Assembly: GCF_000284335.1 (NCBI RefSeq)
Contig: NC_017096.1
Location: 992,001-1,056,000 of the forward strand
DNA length: 64,000 nucleotides
From: Caldisericum exile AZM16c01
GTDB taxonomy: Bacteria; Caldisericota; Caldisericia; Caldisericales; Caldisericaceae
Direction of reading: 5' to 3'
How positions within the stretch are numbered: position 1 is the first letter of the stretch; each line of letters starts with the position of its first letter. The translations under genes were made by a program, and so were the position numbers. The notes under the pieces were generated by a model, which had not been told where the DNA came from, ran no database searches, and worked only from the letters and a program-made list of their open reading frames with translations. Shown one piece after another: positions 33,500 through 43,340 of the stretch.

Positions 33500-34663
33500 T
33501 TAAAATTTAAATATTTTTGACAAAACAAACTCTGCTATACTTTCCTTGTCACCTTCAAATTCACTAATATTTCCGAATCGATCCATCAGAATAACTTTAC
33601 CTAAATCGCTTCCAATATTTTCTATCGAATTTCCTAAAACATAATCAAGATTTTTTTCTTCTAATTTCTTTTTTGCGTTCTCAATAATATTATTTGTTTG
33701 AAGCGCAAAGCCAACAAATATCTTGTTATCTTTATATTTCGATGCTTCTTTCAAAACATCAACAGTTGAAACAAGTTTTATGGTTAGTTCAGGAAGTTTC
33801 GGTAATTTGTTATGTAGCATTTCTTCTGGTCTATAATCTGAAGGTGCTGCCGCCATAATGAGTAAATCACATTTCTTTACTTCATCTGTAACTACTTCAA
33901 AGAGTTCCTCAGTTTTATCAACCCGCAAAATCTTCATGCCCATTGGTAATTTTTCTGTGGTATGTGCTGCAATTAATGTTACGTCCGCTCCAAACCTTCT
34001 TGCAACTTTTGCAAACGCTATACCCATCTTGCCAGAAGAACCATTTGTAATAAATCTAACTGGATCTATGTATTCTCTTGTTGCACCACATGTTACAAGC
34101 ACTTTTAATCCTTTCAATTTCTTCGGAGTTAACTCAACAAGAATTTCTTCAAAAATGTCTTCTGGATCTTTAAGACGACCCTTACCTTTTGCAAGATCCG
34201 CCAAAAACCCTTCGTCTGGCTCTATAATTTTATAGCCAAAGCCTTTTAAAATTTCAATGTTTCTCTGGGTTGCAGGATGAAGAAGCATGTTCTCATTCAT
34301 CGAAGGAGCAACAATCACAGGTTTCTTCGAAGCAAGAAGTGTAGTCAAAAGCAAACTATCAGAAATTCCTGAAGCAACTTTTGCAATAAAGTCAGCGGTA
34401 GCAGGAACAACTGCAATTAGGTCTGACCACCTTGAAAGTGCAAGGTGTATAGAAGACCCGTTAATAATAGAAAATTGGTCGTTATCTGTATATACCTCTT
34501 CTGCGCCAAGTGAAAGAAAAGAAAAAGGTGTAACAAATCTCTCTCCGCCCCTTGTAATAACTACTTTAACGTTTATGCCTTTCTTTACAAGGAGCCTTAG
34601 AATTTCAAGTGATTTGTACGCTGCAACTCCACCAGTTACAGCAAGAAGTACTTTATTCCCTAT
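33500..34663 (-). CDS. coaBC: Bifunctional CoaBC (PPCS/PPC-DC) with apparent AUA start
   Basis: 387 aa: flavoprotein decarboxylase domain (GVAAYKSLEIL near residue 13, SMNENMLLHPATQRN) and a CTP-dependent synthetase domain (TCGATREYIDPVRFITNGSS). It makes 4'-phosphopantetheine on the way to CoA. In its frame there is a stop upstream and no ATG, GTG or TTG until 34354, well inside the first domain. The only start giving the normal N-terminus is ATA at 34663-34661, seven bases after AGGAG. A sequence error is the alternative. It overlaps rpoZ by 11 bases. Confidence 0.88.
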   Translation of the reverse strand: MGNKVLLAVTGGVAAYKSLEILRLLVKKGINVKVVITRGGERFVTPFSFLSLGAEEVYTDNDQFSIINGSSIHLALSRWSDLIAVVPATADFIAKVASGISDSLLLTTLLASKKPVIVAPSMNENMLLHPATQRNIEILKGFGYKIIEPDEGFLADLAKGKGRLKDPEDIFEEILVELTPKKLKGLKVLVTCGATREYIDPVRFITNGSSGKMGIAFAKVARRFGADVTLIAAHTTEKLPMGMKILRVDKTEELFEVVTDEVKKCDLLIMAAAPSDYRPEEMLHNKLPKLPELTIKLVSTVDVLKEASKYKDNKIFVGFALQTNNIIENAKKKLEEKNLDYVLGNSIENIGSDLGKVILMDRFGNISEFEGDKESIAEFVLSKIFKF

Positions 34664-34850
34664 TTCCTTTCTCCTTATTCAAAAGATATTCCTGCACCCT
34701 ATATATGAACTCAGAAGCATAGAACGGGTTATAAACAGTTGGGTTTAACTTGTACAATTTTTGTCCTTCCTCAATAAGAACCTGTATCAATCTGTACTTA
34801 TTATCAATAACTTCTTTTAAAAGTTTTATGTACATTTCAGAATCTTGCAT
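34653..34850 (-). CDS. rpoZ: RNA polymerase omega subunit-like protein
   Basis: 65 aa, small and helical, with DNKYRLIQVLIEEGQKL resembling the conserved N-terminal helix of omega, followed by an Asn-Pro turn (NPTVYNPFYASEFIYRV). Its place directly before coaBC and priA copies the common rpoZ-coaBC-priA order. AGAGGTG precedes the ATG. The similarity is weak on sequence alone. Confidence 0.6.
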   Translation of the reverse strand: MQDSEMYIKLLKEVIDNKYRLIQVLIEEGQKLYKLNPTVYNPFYASEFIYRVQEYLLNKEKGNRE

Positions 34851-34873
34851 AATTCACCTCTTTAAACTAAACA

Positions 34874-34930
34874 TTTACGCAAAATATTTATGGCGTAAAA
34901 ATATTTTACCAAAAATTAAAATATAGTCAA
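34874..34930 (-). promoter_or_regulatory. Promoter of the rpoZ-coaBC-metK-priA operon
   Basis: Minus strand TTGACT (34930-34925), 16 bases, TAAAAT (34908-34903). A perfect TTTACGC/GCGTAAA inverted repeat (34899-34893 and 34880-34874) lies at the expected transcription start, possibly an operator or a leader hairpin. Confidence 0.65.
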
Positions 34931-34973
34931 TTTCTGAAAATTTTCTTTTCTTTGAAAATTTCCTTATAATTTG

Positions 34974-35696
34974 ATGCAATGGAGAAACAAACGTTTTTTT
35001 TCGATTATCATTCCTGCCCATAATGAGGAAGCTTATATATTTGAAACATTGAGTAACTTGGAGAATCTTGATTACCCGCAAAAAGAATATGAAGTAATCG
35101 TCGTTGAAAATGGCTCAAAAGATAAAACAAATGAACTAATCGAAGAGTTTGTGAAAAATACAAAGATAAAATTGCTCACACTAAAGCTTGAAACAAGTGG
35201 TGTATCAATTGCAAAAAACATTGGTGCAAGCCTTACAGATGAGCATTCAGAATGGTTAATTTTTCTCGATGCTGACACACATCTACATAAGGATTTTCTC
35301 AAAGAATTGGACGATTTTGTAAAAAAGAGGAAGGATGCTGTAATAATTGTAACTTCGCTAAAACCGCTTGATAATTCATTCAAAGCAAGAGCGTGGTTTA
35401 ATTTTTATAACTTTGGAAGATGGGTAAGCCAAAGTTCTATGTCCATACAAATAGTAAAAAAAGATGTGTTCGGAAAAATAAAATTTGATGAATCTCTAAC
35501 ATTTAACGAAGATTTGACCCTTATTAAGAATGCAAAAAGGTTTGGCAAGTTTTATTATCTTTGGACTGACAAAGTTTATACATCAACTCGTAGATTTGAC
35601 AAAGTTGGATATTTACGCCAATTTATAATCTGGGTTTGGTGGAATGTCATTCCAGAAAACAAAAGGAGAAAAATTCAATATCCTGTAATAAGATAA
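34974..35696 (+). CDS. Glycosyltransferase family 2
   Basis: About 240 aa, a GT-A fold enzyme: FSIIIPAHNEEAYIFETL at the N-terminus, EVIVVENGSKDKTNELI, and the metal-binding LDADTHLH. Transfers a sugar from a nucleotide donor to an unknown acceptor, likely for cell-surface glycans or lipids; only a weak C-terminal hydrophobic segment, so probably cytoplasmic or membrane-associated. The start is ATG 34974 or TTG 34971, directly after a TATAAT (34965-34970), with no ribosome-binding site. Confidence 0.85.
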   Translation: MQWRNKRFFSIIIPAHNEEAYIFETLSNLENLDYPQKEYEVIVVENGSKDKTNELIEEFVKNTKIKLLTLKLETSGVSIAKNIGASLTDEHSEWLIFLDADTHLHKDFLKELDDFVKKRKDAVIIVTSLKPLDNSFKARAWFNFYNFGRWVSQSSMSIQIVKKDVFGKIKFDESLTFNEDLTLIKNAKRFGKFYYLWTDKVYTSTRRFDKVGYLRQFIIWVWWNVIPENKRRKIQYPVIR

Positions 35697-36872
35697 CTAC
35701 GGCAAATAGTTTCTCGGATTAACAGGCATAGATTTTCCAGTTTCTGGATCGATCTTATAGATTGAGAAATGAAGATGTGGACCTGTTGACCACCCGGTAT
35801 TATCAGAATACGCAATAACTTGTCCTTGTTTAACTTCCTGGCCTTCTTTTACGGCAAAACTCTTGAGATGAGCATAAAGGGTTGAAAAGTTTTGACCATG
35901 CGAAACAATTACAACATTCCCGTATCCCTCAAGCCATTTTGTTGCAATGATTGTGCCAGAAGCAGATGCCTTTACGGGTGTCCCTGTTGGCACTGCAATA
36001 TCAATACCATCATGCATTCTCATAATATGTAAAATAGGATGAAATCTCATGCCAAATTCTGATGTTACGGGGCCAATAACCGGCCAGATGAAAGTTCCTG
36101 CGTAAATTCCTTTCTTGCGCTGCTCTTCTATCAATTTTTGAATTAACTCTTCTTCTTTTTTAATCTCTTCTTCAAGCTCGCTTTGTTTGTATAAAAGATA
36201 TGTCTTCTTCTGCTTGAGAGTCTCAAGAAGTCTATTTTTCATATCAATTTCTTGAAGAAGAATATTTTCTTGTTCCTGTTTTTCTTTCAAAACTGCTTCG
36301 TACTCCTTTTCTGATTTAGATAAATCACTTTTGAACTTTTGCAGTTGAAGTTTGTCCTGTTCTGCTTGTTCCATCAGTTTCTTTGTGTAGTCTGAAATAT
36401 AACCTATATAAGTAATTCTCTTGTAAACAGATTCAGGGTCATTTCCTTCATAGAGAAGTTCTATTGGAGAAATTGCAGTGAGTTTATATGAGAGATTTAC
36501 TGCCTCTTCAAGGTCTTTTTGTCTTTTTGCAATCTCCTCTTCCTTATTTTTTATTTCAATCTCTTTAACTTTAATCTGAGCATTGAGCTCATCTATCTTT
36601 TGCTGAGTTTTCTTAATTTCCTCTTTAAGATAAGAGACTTCATCTGAAAGACTGTCTATCAGCGAATTGATTTCCTTTGTTGAATTGTCAATACTTACAA
36701 TATTCTTTTTAATCTGTTCAAGTTGAGCCTTATACTGAGCAAGCTTCCTTTGCTCTTCTTCAAGCCCTGATTTAACAACATTGGTATTAAACATTAACGT
36801 TAAGATAAAAATTATTGCTAATAATTTAATGCTAATCTTTTTAAAATTAAGTCCTTGTATTTCACTTAACAT
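35697..36872 (-). CDS. EnvC-like murein hydrolase activator / M23 peptidase
   Basis: 391 aa: N-terminal membrane anchor or signal (KLLAIIFILTLMFN), a long coiled coil (about residues 35-255), and a LytM/M23 domain (FGMRFHPILHIMRMHDGIDI and GPHLHFSIYK). The zinc ligands His, Asp and the HLH pair appear to be kept, so it could be an active endopeptidase rather than a pure activator. It is translated from within the ftsX end, the usual FtsEX-EnvC arrangement, and likely acts in septal peptidoglycan splitting. Confidence 0.88.
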   Translation of the reverse strand: MLSEIQGLNFKKISIKLLAIIFILTLMFNTNVVKSGLEEEQRKLAQYKAQLEQIKKNIVSIDNSTKEINSLIDSLSDEVSYLKEEIKKTQQKIDELNAQIKVKEIEIKNKEEEIAKRQKDLEEAVNLSYKLTAISPIELLYEGNDPESVYKRITYIGYISDYTKKLMEQAEQDKLQLQKFKSDLSKSEKEYEAVLKEKQEQENILLQEIDMKNRLLETLKQKKTYLLYKQSELEEEIKKEEELIQKLIEEQRKKGIYAGTFIWPVIGPVTSEFGMRFHPILHIMRMHDGIDIAVPTGTPVKASASGTIIATKWLEGYGNVVIVSHGQNFSTLYAHLKSFAVKEGQEVKQGQVIAYSDNTGWSTGPHLHFSIYKIDPETGKSMPVNPRNYLP

Positions 36873-37740
36873 TTCTAAACCTCAAAACAGATATAAGGCT
36901 TCCTATAAGAGAAGAAACAACTGAAAAGATAAGTAGCGCGAAAAGAGTCACATTAAAATTCACATTGCTCGAAACAGTTGCATAAGGAATTATCCCTTGA
37001 ACAATTCCTGTACTTAATTCGTTGACTTTTCCAATAAGATAATAAGATATAACCCAGGCAACCAAATTTAGGAAAACAACAATTAATGTGAAAGGAATAA
37101 ATGTAAAAACTGCATCAGCGCCTATAAGTCTAAGGACTCTTATGTCGTTTCTTCTGTAATCAAGTAAAAGTGTAGTGGTATTTTGAACTGTAAAAATAAA
37201 TTCGGCAAAAACTGCAAGCATTACAGACAAAAAAATGACATAAATTACATTAATAAGGTTGTTAATTTTATTTGCAGTATCTTCAGAAAAAACTACAACA
37301 TCAACAGTTTGAAGATCCTTTATAATATCTGTTATTCTTTTACCGAGACTAATATCATTCAATTCCACTGTTGCAGAGTAAGGAAGTGGGTTCCTTCCTA
37401 AACTTGTTAAAATGCCTTGATATTGAGGGAATATTTTGATAAATTCGTCTTTTGCTTGTTCAGGAGTAGTTAGTGTTACAGATTTTACACCATCTATAGA
37501 CCTAATAGTTGAAACAGATGATTCAACATCACTTGAGTTTAGGTTCTGTTTAAAAAAAACAACAATTCTTACCTTTTCTTTTAAAGTAAGGGAACTCTGA
37601 AAAAGTTTTGTCCCAATTATATAGGTTGAGCCCAATGCAAGCATCCCGACCAAAAGCGATAGGACAGTAATAAAAGCAATTTTCTTGGTTTCTTTTAAAA
37701 CTAATAGTGTATGTCTCAATACATAGAATAGCCTATACAT
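36862..37740 (-). CDS. ftsX: Cell division protein FtsX
   Basis: 292 aa, four transmembrane helices: one near the N-terminus (residues 24-44), a large extracytoplasmic domain (about 50-165), then three more. Type VII ABC transporter permease fold that passes ATP-driven motion from FtsE to the EnvC-like hydrolase outside. Overlaps ftsE by 8 bases and the hydrolase gene by 11. Confidence 0.93.
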   Translation of the reverse strand: MYRLFYVLRHTLLVLKETKKIAFITVLSLLVGMLALGSTYIIGTKLFQSSLTLKEKVRIVVFFKQNLNSSDVESSVSTIRSIDGVKSVTLTTPEQAKDEFIKIFPQYQGILTSLGRNPLPYSATVELNDISLGKRITDIIKDLQTVDVVVFSEDTANKINNLINVIYVIFLSVMLAVFAEFIFTVQNTTTLLLDYRRNDIRVLRLIGADAVFTFIPFTLIVVFLNLVAWVISYYLIGKVNELSTGIVQGIIPYATVSSNVNFNVTLFALLIFSVVSSLIGSLISVLRFRNVK

Positions 37741-38389
37741 ATTCTTTTCCCACTATCCTTCCTTTTCTAATTTTAATAATCCCTTTTGGTTTATTACCAA
37801 ATTCAATTAGATGGTGTGTTGACATTATAACGGTTGTGCCCCTCTCATTCAAGACCTCAACAAAATTTAGAACTGCTCTTGCAGTATCCACGTCAAGATT
37901 TCCCGTAGGTTCATCAAGCAACAGTACAATCGGTTCATAAATTAACGCTCTCGCTATGGAAACCCTTTGTTTTTCTCCATAGGACAATTCTTTTACGAGT
38001 TTATACATTTTTTCCCTAAGTCTGACTTCGCTTAAAACAGCCTCAACTTTATTATGAATTTCTCTAAAACTTGCTCCACGAAATTGCATTGGCAGAGAGA
38101 CATTATCAAACACAGTTCTGTCATCAATTAAAGTCAAATCTTGAAAAGCAAAACCTATTTTCCTACGAAGGCTTGTTCTGTTGTATCTTTGAATATCTAC
38201 CCCTTCAAAAAGGACGGTACCTTCGGTTGGCTCTTCATCACCTCTTATTATTTTCAAAAGGGTAGTTTTACCAGCACCAGACTCTCCCATAAGAATTACA
38301 AAATCACCTTTGTTAAATTTTAAATTTACTTTATCGAGTGCGATTGTTCCATTTGGGTAAACTTTAGAAACATTTTTTAATTCTATCAT
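37733..38389 (-). CDS. ftsE: Cell division ATP-binding protein FtsE
   Basis: 218 aa ABC ATPase with Walker A GESGAGKTTLL, signature LSYGEKQRVSIARAL, and Walker B LLLDEPTGNLD, followed by a STHH switch His. Drives FtsX. Its start overlaps the YitT gene stop by 4 bases. Confidence 0.95.
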   Translation of the reverse strand: MIELKNVSKVYPNGTIALDKVNLKFNKGDFVILMGESGAGKTTLLKIIRGDEEPTEGTVLFEGVDIQRYNRTSLRRKIGFAFQDLTLIDDRTVFDNVSLPMQFRGASFREIHNKVEAVLSEVRLREKMYKLVKELSYGEKQRVSIARALIYEPIVLLLDEPTGNLDVDTARAVLNFVEVLNERGTTVIMSTHHLIEFGNKPKGIIKIRKGRIVGKEYV

Positions 38390-39276
38390 AACCTCTCCTT
38401 TGGTGATTTAAAACCTTGTCCAATAATTTCTGAAGAATCTCCAACTATTGTAAAAGATTCAGGGTCAGTTTCAATTACAATTCGCTTCACTTTCATAACC
38501 TCGGTATGGATTACAGCAATCATAAGAAGATCCCATGGCTCTTGGGTATAGCCTCCCCTCACTTCGAGTTCTGTAACACCCCTTCCAATTTCCTCGAATA
38601 TTCTGTTTTTAATATCTTCACCCTTTTTTGTAATTATAAAAAGAACTTTATAGGAGATAAAACCTTCCTGCGCAAGGTCAATTGCATAGTTGGAAACAAG
38701 TTCTGCAATGATAGAATAAAGTGGTACATTGATATCTTTGAATACGAACCCAGACGCTATGATTATTGCAACGTCAACAACCATAAGAGCCTGACCAAAT
38801 GGAAGGCCAGTAAAATCATAAATAATTTGTGCAAGTAAGTCTGTGCCACCAGTAGAAGCGTAAAATCGAAACACAATTCCAATACCAGCACCCATAATAA
38901 AGCCACCGTAAAGTGCTGCAAGCATTGGGTCTGTCGTAAAAGAAGGTAAAAACGGAGCAAGAATATCAATTAAGATAGATGAAAGAACTGTTCCGAGAAT
39001 TGTTCCAAAGAAGAACTTTAAACCAATCCTTTTAAGACCTAAAATAAGCAAAGGAATGTTCATTAAAACTACAGTTATACCAACCTTTAAAAATGGTATA
39101 TAGTGATTTAGGATTATTGCGATACCTATAAATCCACCTGGAGCAATGTGATTAGGTTGAATAAAAACATTAATTGCTATTGCATAAATAAAAGAGCCAA
39201 TAAAAATCCCTGAAATTTCTTTTAGGGTTTGAAGAATTTTATTTCTTGGATTTAAGGTAAGCCCAGATGAACTCAT
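38386..39276 (-). CDS. YitT-family membrane protein (DUF161/DUF2179)
   Basis: 296 aa from ATG 39276 (GGAG six bases upstream). N-terminal half has five or six hydrophobic helices with GASIGIVFRFYASTGGTDLLAQI-like loops; the C-terminal 80 residues are the soluble DUF2179 domain (FIITKKGEDIKNRIFEEIGR). The role is not well known; transport is suspected for relatives. It overlaps prfB by 38 bases, so both are in the secA-ftsE operon. Confidence 0.82.
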   Translation of the reverse strand: MSSSGLTLNPRNKILQTLKEISGIFIGSFIYAIAINVFIQPNHIAPGGFIGIAIILNHYIPFLKVGITVVLMNIPLLILGLKRIGLKFFFGTILGTVLSSILIDILAPFLPSFTTDPMLAALYGGFIMGAGIGIVFRFYASTGGTDLLAQIIYDFTGLPFGQALMVVDVAIIIASGFVFKDINVPLYSIIAELVSNYAIDLAQEGFISYKVLFIITKKGEDIKNRIFEEIGRGVTELEVRGGYTQEPWDLLMIAVIHTEVMKVKRIVIETDPESFTIVGDSSEIIGQGFKSPKERL

Positions 39277-40330
39277 CAAGTTCTCCTTCTAAAACCTCAT
39301 CAACATTTCCTATCTCAACTCCTGTTCGATGATCTTTCACAAGTTTATAGGGCTGTAGCACATATGAGCGAATCTCATTTCCCCATTCAATTGAACGAAA
39401 AGCACCTTTTAAACCTTTTAAAGTTTCTTCTTGTTTTTTCTTTTCAAGAAGCATTAGTCTAGATTTTAGGATTTTCATTGCCATTGCCTTATTCTGAGTT
39501 TGTGAACGCTCGTCCTGACAGGTTGCAGTAATGCCAGTTGGTATATGAGTAATTCTTACTGCTGTTTCAACTTTTTGGACGTTTTGTCCTCCATGTCCAC
39601 TTGCCCTAAAAATTTCAATCTTTAAATCCTTCTCATCAATTTCTATATCTTCAACTTCCCCAAGATCTGGCACAACCTCAACAAGTGCAAAGGAGGTATG
39701 TCTTCTTCTGTTTGCATCGAAAGGAGAGATTCTCACAAGTCTGTGAACTCCAGATTCGCCTTTAAGAAGTCCGTATGCAAATTCTCCTTTAACGTAAACA
39801 GTTGCACTCTTTATGCCTGCCTCTTCTCCAACAGTTTGATCAATGATTTTTGCCTCAAATCCCTTTTTCTCAAAAAACCTCAAATACATTTTTAAGAGCA
39901 TCTCAGTCCAATCCTGTGCATCAACACCGCCTGCACCTGACGAGAACGAAACAAACGCATTAAGATCATCATATGGTTCACTTAAAAATCTCTCTATTTC
40001 AAACTCTTTTACAAGTTTATTTGCATCGAAAAGAACTTCCTGGGCTTCTTTATCGAGATGTTCTTCGGCTTCTTCGTACAGTTCCAGAAGCGTATTTAGG
40101 TCGTTTTTAACGGTTTCAAGTTGTTTGAATTTTGCAATTTCTTTTTTAGTCATTGACAAAAGCTTTAAAGTCTCTTTTGAATCAGGACTCTTCCAAAAAT
40201 CAGGATTTAGAGTCTTACTTTCCAATGCTTTTACAGCATCTTCATGTTCTTTGAGCCATACAGGGTCAAGAAGAGCTTCGATTTTTTCGATTGTCTCTAA
40301 AATCTGTCTCTTTGTTTCGTCTGTAATCAT
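39239..40330 (-). CDS. prfB: Peptide chain release factor 2
   Basis: 363 aa. Stop-codon reading tripeptide Ser-Pro-Phe ([13 protein letters not shown]) and the GGQ motif ([13 protein letters not shown]) that triggers peptide release are both clear. The gene is one uninterrupted frame; the programmed +1 frameshift seen in many bacteria is absent here. It overlaps secA's end by 4 bases. Confidence 0.97.
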   Translation of the reverse strand: MITDETKRQILETIEKIEALLDPVWLKEHEDAVKALESKTLNPDFWKSPDSKETLKLLSMTKKEIAKFKQLETVKNDLNTLLELYEEAEEHLDKEAQEVLFDANKLVKEFEIERFLSEPYDDLNAFVSFSSGAGGVDAQDWTEMLLKMYLRFFEKKGFEAKIIDQTVGEEAGIKSATVYVKGEFAYGLLKGESGVHRLVRISPFDANRRRHTSFALVEVVPDLGEVEDIEIDEKDLKIEIFRASGHGGQNVQKVETAVRITHIPTGITATCQDERSQTQNKAMAMKILKSRLMLLEKKKQEETLKGLKGAFRSIEWGNEIRSYVLQPYKLVKDHRTGVEIGNVDEVLEGELDEFIWAYLKSKK

Positions 40331-42756
40331 CTTTTCTTCTTTTTATTAACTTTGTCGATTTTGCTTTTCTCCTCTTCTTTTGGGGCAAGCTCTACTCGAT
40401 AAAGCATGAATACCGTATCGTATTTTATCCTATCAAGCATAGCATCAAAAAGCGATCTACTTTCAATTTGATATTCAAGAAGAGGATCCTTTTGGCCATA
40501 TGCTCTAAGACCAATTCCTTCTTTTAATTCATCCATTGCATAGAGGTGGTCTTTCCAATTAGAGTCTATATTTCTAAGAAGAAGATATTTTTCAACGCTC
40601 CTCATAACATCAGGAGTAAAGCACGCTTCCTTTTCTTCGTATAACTTAACTGCGAGATCCTCAATTTGTTCTATCAGCTCATCCTTTTTGACATTCGTAA
40701 GTTCTCCAAGTTTAATATTTCTACCCATAAGATTTGAAAGCGCCTTTTCAAGTTCAGTTTTTCTTTCTTCGTCGAGATCTTCTTCAACAAAGTGTGCACT
40801 AACTGTTGAGGCAATTACTTCTTTTATCATGTCAACAATCTCATCTCTTATGGAAGGTTCTTTTAGAATTTTTTCTCTTTCCTTGTAGATTACCTCTCTC
40901 TGCTTTTCAAGAACATTGTCATAGTCAAGAAGATTCTTTCTAATACTAAAGTTATATGCCTCTACCTTCTTCTGCGCATTTTCTATTATTCTTGAAAGTA
41001 GTGGATGCTCAATAGGTTCATCTTCGTCAACTTTTAGCGTTGTTAAAATGGATTTTACCTGATCTCCACCAAAAAGTCTCATTAATTCATCTTCAAGTGA
41101 TAGATAGAACTGTGATTCGCCAGGATCACCCTGTCTTCCTGAACGCCCTCTTAATTGATTATCAATTCTTCTTGCTTCGTGTCGCTCGGTTCCTAATACA
41201 AACAATCCACCTAATTCGGCAACACCTTCGCCAAGTTTTATATCAACGCCACGCCCTGCCATGTTTGTTGCAATTGTTACAGCCTTATACTGACCAGCAT
41301 CCTTTATAATTTCTGCTTCCTTTTCGTGATATTTTGCATTAAGGACATTATGAGGTATCCCAAGTCGCTTAAGCATCTTAGAAAGTCGCTCAGATTTCTC
41401 TATTGACCTTGTTCCAACAAGGACAGGTTGGCCTTTCTTGTAAAGTTCTTCAATTTTTCTTACAATCGCTCTAAATTTAGCATCTTCAGTTTTATATACA
41501 ACATCGGGATGGTCAACTCTTATAACTGGTTTGTTTGTTGGAATTACATAAACGTCAAGATTGTAAATTTCCTTAAATTCTCGTGCCTCAGTTAATGCAG
41601 TTCCAGTCATGCCCGCAAGTTTTTTATACATTCTGAAATAATTCTGAAATGTGATAGTTGCAAGTGTCTGATTTTCGCTTTGTACCCTTAATCCTTCTTT
41701 TGCTTCTATAGCCTGGTGAAGTCCGTCACTATAACGCCTTCCAAACATGAGTCTTCCAGTAAACTCATCAACAATTATCACTTCACCATCTTTTACTATG
41801 TAATCAACGTCCCTGTGGAAAAATTCTTTTGCTCTCAATGCTTGATTAATATGCTTTACAAGATCAACAAAACGTTCGTCATATAAGTTATCGATATGAA
41901 GTAATTTTTCTATTTTCTTGACACCATCTTGCGTGAGGGATGTTGTCTTCAACTTTTCGTCTGTTTCGTAATCAACATCCCTTATAAGATTATCTGCAAC
42001 CTTTTTAGCAACATAGTACATTTCTGTTGATTCTTCTGCAGGGCCAGAGATAATCAAAGGCGTTCTCGCTTCATCTATAAGAATACTATCAACTTCATCA
42101 ACAATAGCATAGTAAAGTTCTCTTTGAACCATGTCTTCAGGCGAAACAACAAGGTGATCCCTCAGATAGTCAAAGCCAAATTCATTGTTTGTTCCATATG
42201 TCACATCTGCAAGGTATGCAACTTTCCTTGTGCATGGAACAAGTTTTACAGTAAACTTTTCTTTATCATCCCAATCTACAAGAAAAGCTTCTTCATGCTG
42301 GATAACGCCAACCGTAAGACCCAAAAACTTGTAAATAGGACCCATCCAGAGAGCATCTCTTTTTGCAAGGTAATCATTGACTGTTACGAGATGCCCTCCA
42401 TGGCCTTCAAGAGCATTGAGATACAAAGGTAGTGTTGCAACAAGCGTTTTACCCTCACCTGTTTTCATCTCGGCAATACCGCCGTAAAATAATACAAGAC
42501 CTCCGAGAATTTGGACGTCGAAGTGGCGCATATTAAGCGTACGCTTTGCAACTTCTCTTACGACAGCGAAGGCATCAATAAGAATATCTGATGTTGTTTC
42601 TCCTCTTGCAAGCCTCTCTTTAAATTCTTCGGTTTTTTTCGCTAAATCTTCGTTACTTAAAGGAGAGATAACTTCTTCAACCTCATTTATTTTACTAACA
42701 ATATCCCAGTACTTTTTGAGATTTCTTTTTACTGGATCTAAAAAATCTAACAGCAT
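40327..42756 (-). CDS. secA: Preprotein translocase ATPase SecA
   Basis: 809 aa motor of the Sec translocon. Walker A is [11 protein letters not shown], Walker B is in [20 protein letters not shown], and helicase motifs include [13 protein letters not shown] and [13 protein letters not shown]. The C-terminal end is a Lys-rich tail without the zinc-binding Cys cluster found in E. coli SecA. It is preceded by hpf with a gap of 8 bases. Confidence 0.97.
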   Translation of the reverse strand: MLLDFLDPVKRNLKKYWDIVSKINEVEEVISPLSNEDLAKKTEEFKERLARGETTSDILIDAFAVVREVAKRTLNMRHFDVQILGGLVLFYGGIAEMKTGEGKTLVATLPLYLNALEGHGGHLVTVNDYLAKRDALWMGPIYKFLGLTVGVIQHEEAFLVDWDDKEKFTVKLVPCTRKVAYLADVTYGTNNEFGFDYLRDHLVVSPEDMVQRELYYAIVDEVDSILIDEARTPLIISGPAEESTEMYYVAKKVADNLIRDVDYETDEKLKTTSLTQDGVKKIEKLLHIDNLYDERFVDLVKHINQALRAKEFFHRDVDYIVKDGEVIIVDEFTGRLMFGRRYSDGLHQAIEAKEGLRVQSENQTLATITFQNYFRMYKKLAGMTGTALTEAREFKEIYNLDVYVIPTNKPVIRVDHPDVVYKTEDAKFRAIVRKIEELYKKGQPVLVGTRSIEKSERLSKMLKRLGIPHNVLNAKYHEKEAEIIKDAGQYKAVTIATNMAGRGVDIKLGEGVAELGGLFVLGTERHEARRIDNQLRGRSGRQGDPGESQFYLSLEDELMRLFGGDQVKSILTTLKVDEDEPIEHPLLSRIIENAQKKVEAYNFSIRKNLLDYDNVLEKQREVIYKEREKILKEPSIRDEIVDMIKEVIASTVSAHFVEEDLDEERKTELEKALSNLMGRNIKLGELTNVKKDELIEQIEDLAVKLYEEKEACFTPDVMRSVEKYLLLRNIDSNWKDHLYAMDELKEGIGLRAYGQKDPLLEYQIESRSLFDAMLDRIKYDTVFMLYRVELAPKEEEKSKIDKVNKKKKR

Positions 42757-42764
42757 ATCGTCTA

Positions 42765-43286
42765 TTATTGCGGCTTAATTAAACCGTAGTTACCGTCCTT
42801 TCTTCTATATAAAACGTTAATTTCGTTTGTTTCTTCATCTCTAAAAATGAAAAAGTCATGCCCTAACAGTTCTATTTGAAGCATAGCTTCTTCCAGACTC
42901 ATTGGTTTTACTGGGAAAGTCTTTATCTTTGTTATTCTTGGGAATTCACTTTCCTCTTCTTCTATATTTCCAAAAATCTCTTCTTTAGAAATACGTTTTT
43001 CACCCTTCAACCTATCTCTTAATTTTTTAACCTGCGTCTCAAGCTTTTCAACAACGTTATCAAGTGCTTCATCTATCAAAGAGCCTTTACCAACACCTCT
43101 TATTATTTTCTGAGAAGCAAAAATTGTCACTTCCATTTCAAAAATGCCCCGAACTTTACTAATTACTACATTTGCCTGCTGAATGTTATCAAAATACTTT
43201 TCTAACTTTCCAATTTTTTTCTTAATTTCTTCTTCTGTAAAGTCTGGCAACTTCTCAATACCTTTCGCTGTGATTGTTATCTCCAT
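42765..43286 (-). CDS. hpf: Ribosome hibernation promoting factor, long form
   Basis: 173 aa. N-terminal S30AE domain (residues 1-95, [20 protein letters not shown] start) plus the C-terminal extension ([20 protein letters not shown]) that pairs 70S ribosomes into 100S dimers. AAGGAGG lies 8 bases before the ATG. First gene of the long secA-ftsEX operon. Confidence 0.93.
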   Translation of the reverse strand: MEITITAKGIEKLPDFTEEEIKKKIGKLEKYFDNIQQANVVISKVRGIFEMEVTIFASQKIIRGVGKGSLIDEALDNVVEKLETQVKKLRDRLKGEKRISKEEIFGNIEEEESEFPRITKIKTFPVKPMSLEEAMLQIELLGHDFFIFRDEETNEINVLYRRKDGNYGLIKPQ

Positions 43287-43307
43287 AGTATTTTACCTCC
43301 TTAACTT

Positions 43308-43336
43308 AGTATATTAGATATTAAAGAATTTTTCAA
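43308..43336 (-). promoter_or_regulatory. Promoter of the hpf-secA-prfB-ftsEX operon
   Basis: Minus strand TTGAAA (43336-43331), 17 bases, TATACT (43313-43308), about 20 bases before the hpf start with AAGGAGG between. It sits just after the alr stop. Confidence 0.75.
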
Positions 43337-43340
43337 ATTC

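Noticed and set aside
34965-34976. Leaderless start of the glycosyltransferase gene
   Set aside because: TATAAT ends only 0-3 bases before the possible start codons, too close for a normal +1; not counted among the clear cases.
39239-40330. Programmed +1 frameshift in prfB
   Set aside because: The gene is one complete frame with no early in-frame UGA, so no frameshift is needed.
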